Of a stretch of DNA of 64,000 nt, positions 58,976-64,000 are shown one piece after another. The stretch lies in NCBI GenBank assembly GCA_028868305.1, contig JAGWUS010000009.1, positions 19,316 to 83,315 of the forward strand, written 5' to 3'. Made by a program: the position numbers and the translations under genes. The stretch comes from Burkholderiales bacterium. GTDB taxonomy: Bacteria > Pseudomonadota > Gammaproteobacteria > Burkholderiales > Burkholderiaceae_C. How positions within the stretch are numbered: the first letter of the stretch is position 1; each line of letters opens with the position of its first letter. The notes below the pieces were generated by a model. That model saw only the letters and a list, made by a program, of their open reading frames with translations, made no database searches and had not been told where the DNA came from.

Positions 58976-59626
58976 ATGCAATCATCAAGTGACGAGAAGC
59001 AGGTTGACCCTACGGTGCAAGCCCTGGTGACCTTGTGCAGGGGGGTGCTTCCCGTGTGGGCGCGCCATCTGGCGACATCACGCTCCCAATCTGAAGCGGC
59101 AGTCACCGAAATGCTGCAGGCCTTCTCCGATATCGGCCCGCATATTCATTTGGCTGAACGTCAATCCCAGCAGATCACCGAGGCACTCGGCCAGTCCGAT
59201 GGCACTGTGGTTGGTTTGGCCCGCGCCTGTGATCACGCCATGGCTCCACTGTTGACGGATGCGACTCTGCCAGTGGATGCGGCCCGAGCCATCCAGCATG
59301 TTCTGGGCATGGTGCACCAGGCCGTAGATGCGCTGGAACGCATTGCCAAACCTTTTCATCACGAGACACAAATGGTGGCGGAGCAGGTTGAGCGCATGTA
59401 TGTGGGTTTCCAGTACCAGGATCGGATCAGCCAGATGATGGCCCTGCTGGAAGGCGATATTGCGCGCCTGCAGGATGTCGTGGGCGGCAACAAGTCCAGC
59501 GTTCCAGACGTACAGACCTGGCTAGCGCATCTCGAGTCGCAATATGCAATGGCCGAACAGCGGCGGGATCATCAGGGCGGCGCGTCCGACGGGGCTGGCA
59601 ATAGCAACGAAACGACTTTTTTTTAA
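58976..59626 (+). CDS. Chemotaxis-cluster protein with a CheZ-like DxxxQ motif
   Basis: The 216-residue helical protein has no membrane segment. The segment FQYQDRISQMMALLEGDIARLQ (in parts) holds Asp149 and Gln153, spaced as in the CheZ active site (DxxxQ). It lies 9 bases before cheY, so a phosphatase role on CheY is plausible. The overall sequence is not a clear CheZ, and similar 'QYQDxxSQ' segments occur in other chemotaxis helpers. The ATG at 58976 follows GAGA; a TTG at 58964 is possible. Confidence 0.6.
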   Translation: MQSSSDEKQVDPTVQALVTLCRGVLPVWARHLATSRSQSEAAVTEMLQAFSDIGPHIHLAERQSQQITEALGQSDGTVVGLARACDHAMAPLLTDATLPVDAARAIQHVLGMVHQAVDALERIAKPFHHETQMVAEQVERMYVGFQYQDRISQMMALLEGDIARLQDVVGGNKSSVPDVQTWLAHLESQYAMAEQRRDHQGGASDGAGNSNETTFF

Positions 59627-59635
59627 GAGGTTGAA

Positions 59636-60001
59636 ATGGCTAAAACGATATTGGTTATTGACGACTCTGCAAGTTTGCGGCAAGTGGTCAAGATGGCCCT
59701 GACAGGTGCTGGGTACAACGTCATTGAGGCTGGTGACGGGAAGGCCGCGCTGGCGCTGCTTGATGGCCGTCAGGTCAACATGGCTGTATGCGATGTCAAC
59801 ATGCCCATCATGAATGGCATTGAGTTTGTCAGGGCCGCCAAGGCGCTGCCAGCCTACAAGTTCATGCCCATTCTGATGCTCACCACAGAAAGCCAGGAAG
59901 AAAAAAAAGAACAGGGCAAGGCAGCGGGGGCAAAAGCCTGGATGGTCAAACCCTTTTCGCCGACCCAGTTGATAAATGCAGTGTCCAAACTCTGCGTATA
60001 A
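59636..60001 (+). CDS. CheY-like single-domain response regulator
   Basis: The 121-residue receiver has the acidic pair DDS (near residue 8), phospho-Asp in AVCDVNMPIMNG (about 53-64), Thr/Ser in LMLTTES and Lys in MVKPFS. It has no output domain, so it acts by binding a target such as the flagellar motor. AGAGG precedes the ATG. It lies between the DxxxQ protein and the STAS protein. Confidence 0.93.
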   Translation: MAKTILVIDDSASLRQVVKMALTGAGYNVIEAGDGKAALALLDGRQVNMAVCDVNMPIMNGIEFVRAAKALPAYKFMPILMLTTESQEEKKEQGKAAGAKAWMVKPFSPTQLINAVSKLCV

Positions 60002-60058
60002 GCAGTTATATCGGGCTTGTGAGTGCAATCGGCTTTAACTGGTCACAAGGGGAATGCC

Positions 60059-60358
60059 ATGAGTGAATCCTTTGATTTGCCGGCGGAGCTGAATATTTAC
60101 AGTGCGCTGGAAACCCGCGATGCTTTACTGGTCTGGGTGGCCGAGCAGACAAGCAAAAACAGGGAAAGCCTGGAAATATCCGCAAAGAATGTGTTGGAAG
60201 TGGACGGCGCTGGTTTGCAGTTGCTGGCTGCGCTGGCCAATATGGAGCATTCTTGGCGACTGGTAGAAGCCAGTGACGCATTCTCCGACGCTTGCAGAAC
60301 CATGGGCCTCGCCCATTGGCTGGACAAGGATGCAATGAAATCTGCCAAAGGAGCGTGA
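60059..60358 (+). CDS. STAS-domain protein
   Basis: The 99-residue protein fits the STAS/anti-anti-sigma fold: LPAELNIYSALETRDALLVWV, then ISAKNVLEVDGAGLQLLAAL with a possible phospho-Ser position replaced by Gly-Ala. STAS proteins of this kind accompany CheA in several chemosensory clusters. AAGGGGA precedes the ATG at 60059. The cheA start lies 2 bases after its stop. Confidence 0.88.
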   Translation: MSESFDLPAELNIYSALETRDALLVWVAEQTSKNRESLEISAKNVLEVDGAGLQLLAALANMEHSWRLVEASDAFSDACRTMGLAHWLDKDAMKSAKGA

Positions 60359-60360
60359 AG

Positions 60361-62547
60361 ATGGGCAGTACCAATGACGCGGACCTGGATTTCATTGCGC
60401 AGGCCATGCCTGCATTCATCAGTGAAGCAGCAGAACAGATCGAAGCCATAGAGACATTGTTGCTCGAGCTCGAAGAGCAGCCGGACAATCGCGAATTACT
60501 CGATTCCCTGTTTCGCTGTGCGCATACCGTCAAGGGATCGGCTGGAATCTTTGGTTTGAATCGCGTCGTTGAGTTCACGCACCACGTAGAGACGTTGCTG
60601 GACAAAATGCGCGATGGTGACATTGCCCTGAATCCGGAGGTCAGTACGCTGCTTCTGCAATGCAACGACCAGATCAAGTATTTGGTGGATACCGCGGCCG
60701 ATGAAAGTGCGGACACTGCGGAGCAGAAGGACGCACGGGCCGATCTGGTGATCCGCTTGCAGTCCCTGACTGAAGGTGACGTTGTTTCAGCGCAGCCGCC
60801 AGTAACCAGTGTGTCCGAATCCGATGTGGGTGATGGCAGCCCCAGGGTGTGGACTATTTCGGCGCGGTTTGGCTCGGAGACCTTTCGCAATGGAATGGAC
60901 CCCCTGTCCATTGCGCGCTATCTGGGAACCGTTGGTAGCGTCAAATCAGTGCGCTGCGGTACCGATACGGTGCCACCATTGTCGAATCTCAATCCAGAGA
61001 GTTGCTATTTGAGTTTCTTCATGGAGTTGGAAACAACAAGCAGTCGCAACGACATTGAGGGCGCCTTCAGCTTTGTCATAGACGATTGCGAACTCGACGT
61101 TGTCGCACCTGAAACGCCTGGGCAAAAGTTGACACGGGCCATAGAAGAGATGCCAGAGACGCCTCGGCTGGGCGACATGCTGGTACAGGTAGGGGCGGTA
61201 TCGTCAGACAAACTTGCGCAAGTTTTGTCCACACAGCAGCAGACCCCGGGCATGCCTTCAGTGGCCAAGCCCAAAATCGGTGATTTGCTGGAGTCGCAAG
61301 CAGGCGTTGCGCCCGAAGTGGTTGCTGCGGCGCTAGGAAAACAGCAAAAAATTCGGGAGGCATCTCCGTCGGAGGAACGCTACATCCGGGTGCAGGCCGA
61401 CCGGCTCGATGCGGTCATCAACCTGTTGGGTGAGTTGGTCATTGCCGGTGCAGGCGCAACGCTGCTGGCACGCGAAACCCATCAGGGGGCATTGGTCGAA
61501 GCCAACCTGCACATGAACAGCCTCATTGAAGAAATCCGCAATGGAACTTTGGGTTTGCGCATGGTTCCCGTGGGTGAAACGTTCAGTCGCTTCCGGCGCG
61601 TAGTGCGCGATACGGCCTCAAGTCTTGGTAAAGAAGTCAATTTCGAGATTGTGGGCGGTGATGCGGAACTCGACAAATCTATGGTGGAAAAGATTGCCGA
61701 TCCTCTCATGCACCTGGTTCGCAATTCGCTTGACCATGGCCTGGAGCCTCCCCAGGAGCGCGTGGCAGCTGGCAAGCTACCGTCTGGCAAACTGGTGTTG
61801 AGTGCACGCCATGAAACTGGAGCGATCCTGATCCGCATCGAAGATGATGGACGCGGCATCAATCGCGAGCGTGTATTGCAGCGTGCATGGAACCGTGGAC
61901 TGATTGAGCAGGGCGTGGTGCCCAGTGACGACACCATCAACATGATGATTTTTGAGCCCGGATTTTCTACTGCGGAGCAAGTCACGAATCTGTCTGGACG
62001 CGGTGTCGGAATGGATGTTGTGCGCAGAAATATTGAAGCGCTCAGGGGCAGCATTCGCCTCAACAGCAATCCGGGCAAGGGCCTGCAGGTGGATATCCGT
62101 TTGCCACTCACATTGGCCATCATCGACGGCTTCCTTGTCGGAGTGGGTAGGTCGAAATTTGTTTTGCCTTTGGACTCGGTGGTCGAAGTCATTGAGTCCG
62201 GCAGCCAGCATGTGAGGGACGACGCTGCGGGGCGTCATTGCATGGAATTGCGAGGACAAGTGCTGCCGGTCGTGCGCCTGCGGACCTTGTATGGCGTGGA
62301 ATCGAGTTTGCCAGGCCGGGTCAGTGTCGTTGTGGTGAATTCACCTCGCGGTAAATATGGCATTGAGGTCGAGGTGTTGTTGGGTCAGAACCAGACGGTG
62401 ATCAAGCCTTTGGGCCGCCTGTTCAGAACCTTGCGTGGCATATCGGGTTCCAGCATTTTGGGCAGCGGCGAAGTTGCGCTCATTCTGGATGTGAGCTCTC
62501 TGGCGGAATTGGTCACTGGAGTCCAATCCTCTACGGCCGTTAACTGA
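60361..62547 (+). CDS. cheA: Chemotaxis histidine kinase CheA with MshEN-like repeats
   Basis: The 728-residue kinase has an HPt domain with phospho-His in FRCAHTVKGSAGIFG (about residues 55-69) and a P2-like response-regulator docking domain (about 158-250: PRVWTISARFGSETFRNGMDP). Two MshEN-like repeats follow (269-292 RLGDMLVQVGAV…LSTQ and 305-328 KIGDLLESQAGV…GKQ). Then come the dimerisation domain, the ATPase with HLVRNSLDHG, EDDGRGI and GRGVGMDVV, and a CheW-like C-terminus. GGAG precedes the ATG at 60361. The repeats suggest cyclic-di-GMP input. Confidence 0.94.
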   Translation: MGSTNDADLDFIAQAMPAFISEAAEQIEAIETLLLELEEQPDNRELLDSLFRCAHTVKGSAGIFGLNRVVEFTHHVETLLDKMRDGDIALNPEVSTLLLQCNDQIKYLVDTAADESADTAEQKDARADLVIRLQSLTEGDVVSAQPPVTSVSESDVGDGSPRVWTISARFGSETFRNGMDPLSIARYLGTVGSVKSVRCGTDTVPPLSNLNPESCYLSFFMELETTSSRNDIEGAFSFVIDDCELDVVAPETPGQKLTRAIEEMPETPRLGDMLVQVGAVSSDKLAQVLSTQQQTPGMPSVAKPKIGDLLESQAGVAPEVVAAALGKQQKIREASPSEERYIRVQADRLDAVINLLGELVIAGAGATLLARETHQGALVEANLHMNSLIEEIRNGTLGLRMVPVGETFSRFRRVVRDTASSLGKEVNFEIVGGDAELDKSMVEKIADPLMHLVRNSLDHGLEPPQERVAAGKLPSGKLVLSARHETGAILIRIEDDGRGINRERVLQRAWNRGLIEQGVVPSDDTINMMIFEPGFSTAEQVTNLSGRGVGMDVVRRNIEALRGSIRLNSNPGKGLQVDIRLPLTLAIIDGFLVGVGRSKFVLPLDSVVEVIESGSQHVRDDAAGRHCMELRGQVLPVVRLRTLYGVESSLPGRVSVVVVNSPRGKYGIEVEVLLGQNQTVIKPLGRLFRTLRGISGSSILGSGEVALILDVSSLAELVTGVQSSTAVN

Positions 62548-62607
62548 CGACACGCCCCACCGTCGTTCCTTTGACGCACAACATTTTCGATAACAAGGAG
62601 AATTCCT

Positions 62608-64000
62608 ATGCCCCAACCCAAGTCGTCCTGGATTTCCCGGCTTTTTGGCAATGCGGCTCTTCAGCAGCGTATCGCCGAACTGGAGCTTGAGCTCAAGGTT
62701 CGCTCCGACATCATGAACTTGACCAGTATTGTTTCGGAGGCTGACAAGAAGGGCGACATCCTGAATGTCAACCAAAAATTTCTGGAAGTCTCCAAGTACC
62801 CTGAGAACGAGTTGATTGGGTTTGGGCATAACACCACGCGCCACCCTGATATGCCCAAAGAGGTTTTTAAGCAGATGTGGGCGACCATTGGACGCGGGGA
62901 TATTTTCCGCGGCGTAGTGAAAAATCGCGCCAAGGACGGTACGCCATATTACGTGGATGCAGTGATTGCCCCAATTCTTGGAGAGAACGGCAAGCCCATG
63001 AAATATCTGGGTGTGCGTTACGACATTACAGACGCTGAGTTGGAGCGTCACAATGCACGTGGCATTCTCAATGCCATTGATGGCTCGTATGCGTATATTG
63101 AGTTTGACCTTGGCGGTCACATTTTGAAAGCTAACAAGAACTTTCTGCAAACCATGGGTTACCAGGCGGAAGAGATTCTTGGCAAGCACCATCGCATGTT
63201 CTGCGAACCAGCGCTTGTCAATTCGCCAGCCTACCAGCAGTTCTGGGCAGATCTCAAAGCGGGCAAGCCGCAAAACGCCGTATTCAAGCGGGTGCGCAAG
63301 AGCGGGCAGGAGGTTTCACTGCAGGCGGTTTATGCGCCTGTCACGGATGAGATGGGACGCGTCGTCAAGATCGTAAAAATTGCCACCGACGTAACCGCAG
63401 AAGTACGTGCCAATACCATGCTACGTGAGGCGGTCGAGCAGGCGCAGGCTGTAACAGCGGCCGCCAGATCGGGTGACTTGTCACAACGCATACCCATGGA
63501 GGGAAAAACAGGACCGATTGCAGAGCTTTGCGCAGGGGTCAATGGCCTGATGGAAACCACCGCAGTCATTTTTGAGGATGTGGTGCGTGTGTTCGGCGGC
63601 CTCGCGGCTGGTGATTTGAACCAGCGCATTACCCATGAGTATGCGGGTGCTTTCGGGCAGTTGAAGAGTGATGCCAATGCCACCAGCGAAAAGCTGGCCG
63701 AGATCATTGAAGATGTTGTCCGGGTATTTTCGGGACTTGCCAATGGTGACCTGACACAACGCATTGATCGTGAGGCCCAGGGTGTTTTTGACCAGGTGAA
63801 GCAGGATGCCAATTCAAGCTGTGGCAAGCTGGCCAACATTATTGAAGAGGTGCGCGGCGCCGCAGATGCACTTACTGGTGCTGCCAGCCAGGTATCGGCG
63901 ACTGCGCAATCCTTGAGTCAGGCTGCCAGTGAGCAGGCAGCTTCAGTGGAAGAAACGACAGCGTCCATTGACGTGATGTCAGCAAGCATCAGCCAAAACA
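62608..64000 (+). CDS. Soluble PAS-PAS-HAMP methyl-accepting chemotaxis protein, 3' truncated by window
   Basis: The gene is open from the ATG at 62608 (AAGGAG before it) to the window end, giving 464 residues so far. Two PAS domains (about residues 25-145 and 150-265, each ending in a PAC-like stretch such as YLGVRYDITDAE) are followed by HAMP-like repeats. These carry SGDLSQRI, AGDLNQRI and NGDLTQRI, separated by near-identical IIEDVVRVF linkers. The start of the signalling helix is next (QVSATAQSLSQAASEQAASVEETTASI in parts). There is no membrane segment, so it is a cytoplasmic receptor, probably for redox, energy or a small ligand. Confidence 0.92.
   Translation, partial: MPQPKSSWISRLFGNAALQQRIAELELELKVRSDIMNLTSIVSEADKKGDILNVNQKFLEVSKYPENELIGFGHNTTRHPDMPKEVFKQMWATIGRGDIFRGVVKNRAKDGTPYYVDAVIAPILGENGKPMKYLGVRYDITDAELERHNARGILNAIDGSYAYIEFDLGGHILKANKNFLQTMGYQAEEILGKHHRMFCEPALVNSPAYQQFWADLKAGKPQNAVFKRVRKSGQEVSLQAVYAPVTDEMGRVVKIVKIATDVTAEVRANTMLREAVEQAQAVTAAARSGDLSQRIPMEGKTGPIAELCAGVNGLMETTAVIFEDVVRVFGGLAAGDLNQRITHEYAGAFGQLKSDANATSEKLAEIIEDVVRVFSGLANGDLTQRIDREAQGVFDQVKQDANSSCGKLANIIEEVRGAADALTGAASQVSATAQSLSQAASEQAASVEETTASIDVMSASISQN

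Noticed and set aside
1..64000. tRNA, rRNA, CRISPR arrays, insertion sequences
   Set aside because: On reading both strands I found no cloverleaf with a TTCRANY arm, no regular direct repeat-spacer array, and no transposase or integrase motif.

Overview
The window reads as chromosome of a motile betaproteobacterium of the order Burkholderiales, most likely Comamonadaceae (Rhodoferax, Polaromonas or Acidovorax type). The evidence is the GC-rich dense gene layout, a GAF-fused PilB-like ATPase next to a type IV pilin, PglL/TfpZ pilin partners, fused indolepyruvate:ferredoxin oxidoreductase, YaeQ and DUF3717 proteins, and a 49-bp dispersed repeat that I associate with this family. I saw no tRNA or rRNA gene, CRISPR array, insertion sequence or prophage. 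The species call is inference.

Left part (1-18.3 kb). The sucCD end is followed by a TerC-family gene. Next comes a co-oriented signalling run: CHASE2 Ser/Thr kinase, PP2C phosphatase, FHA protein, metallo-beta-lactamase-fold cyclic-nucleotide phosphodiesterase, and a PilB/GspE-type ATPase carrying an N-terminal GAF domain. A sigma-54 promoter with upstream GACA/TGTC boxes drives a type IV pilin gene. Two PglL/Wzy-type O-oligosaccharyltransferase genes follow, then moaC on the opposite strand and a TfpX/TfpZ pilin accessory gene. The pilin and glycosyltransferase block has lower G+C than its surroundings, and the shift back occurs inside the second pglL. After an M48 metalloprotease comes a second TerC-family gene, whose leader is a clear yybP-ykoY manganese riboswitch.

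Middle part (18.3-42 kb). Housekeeping genes here are yaeQ, purB, a GST, rfaE2, glnE, yhdP, a nitrilase and mltA. They surround a tightly coupled eight-gene minus-strand operon (28.2 to 21.3 kb): FAD amine oxidase, DUF1365, cyclopropane/methyl fatty acid synthase-like, chalcone-isomerase-like, GPH-type MFS, DUF3833 lipoprotein, SDR and SnoaL-like. It probably modifies membrane fatty acids. A degenerate HD-GYP protein, a SPOR lipoprotein, CheV and an Lrp regulator are also present.

Right part (42-64 kb). Here are fused indolepyruvate oxidoreductase, yajC-secD-secF, a DUF1631 protein, smg-dprA-lysM (minus), def-fmt-azlC-azlD and pgk. The window ends in a chemotaxis cluster: a protein with a CheZ-like DxxxQ motif, CheY, STAS, CheA with an MshEN-like c-di-GMP-binding motif, and a soluble PAS-PAS-HAMP chemoreceptor cut by the window end.

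The observations I rate highest are the kinase/phosphatase/FHA/PDE/GAF-ATPase run beside the pilin genes, the MshEN-like repeats in CheA, and the dispersed 49-bp element. That element occurs seven times: in signal-peptide coding sequence, at a stop codon, in frame inside dprA and fmt, and between genes.
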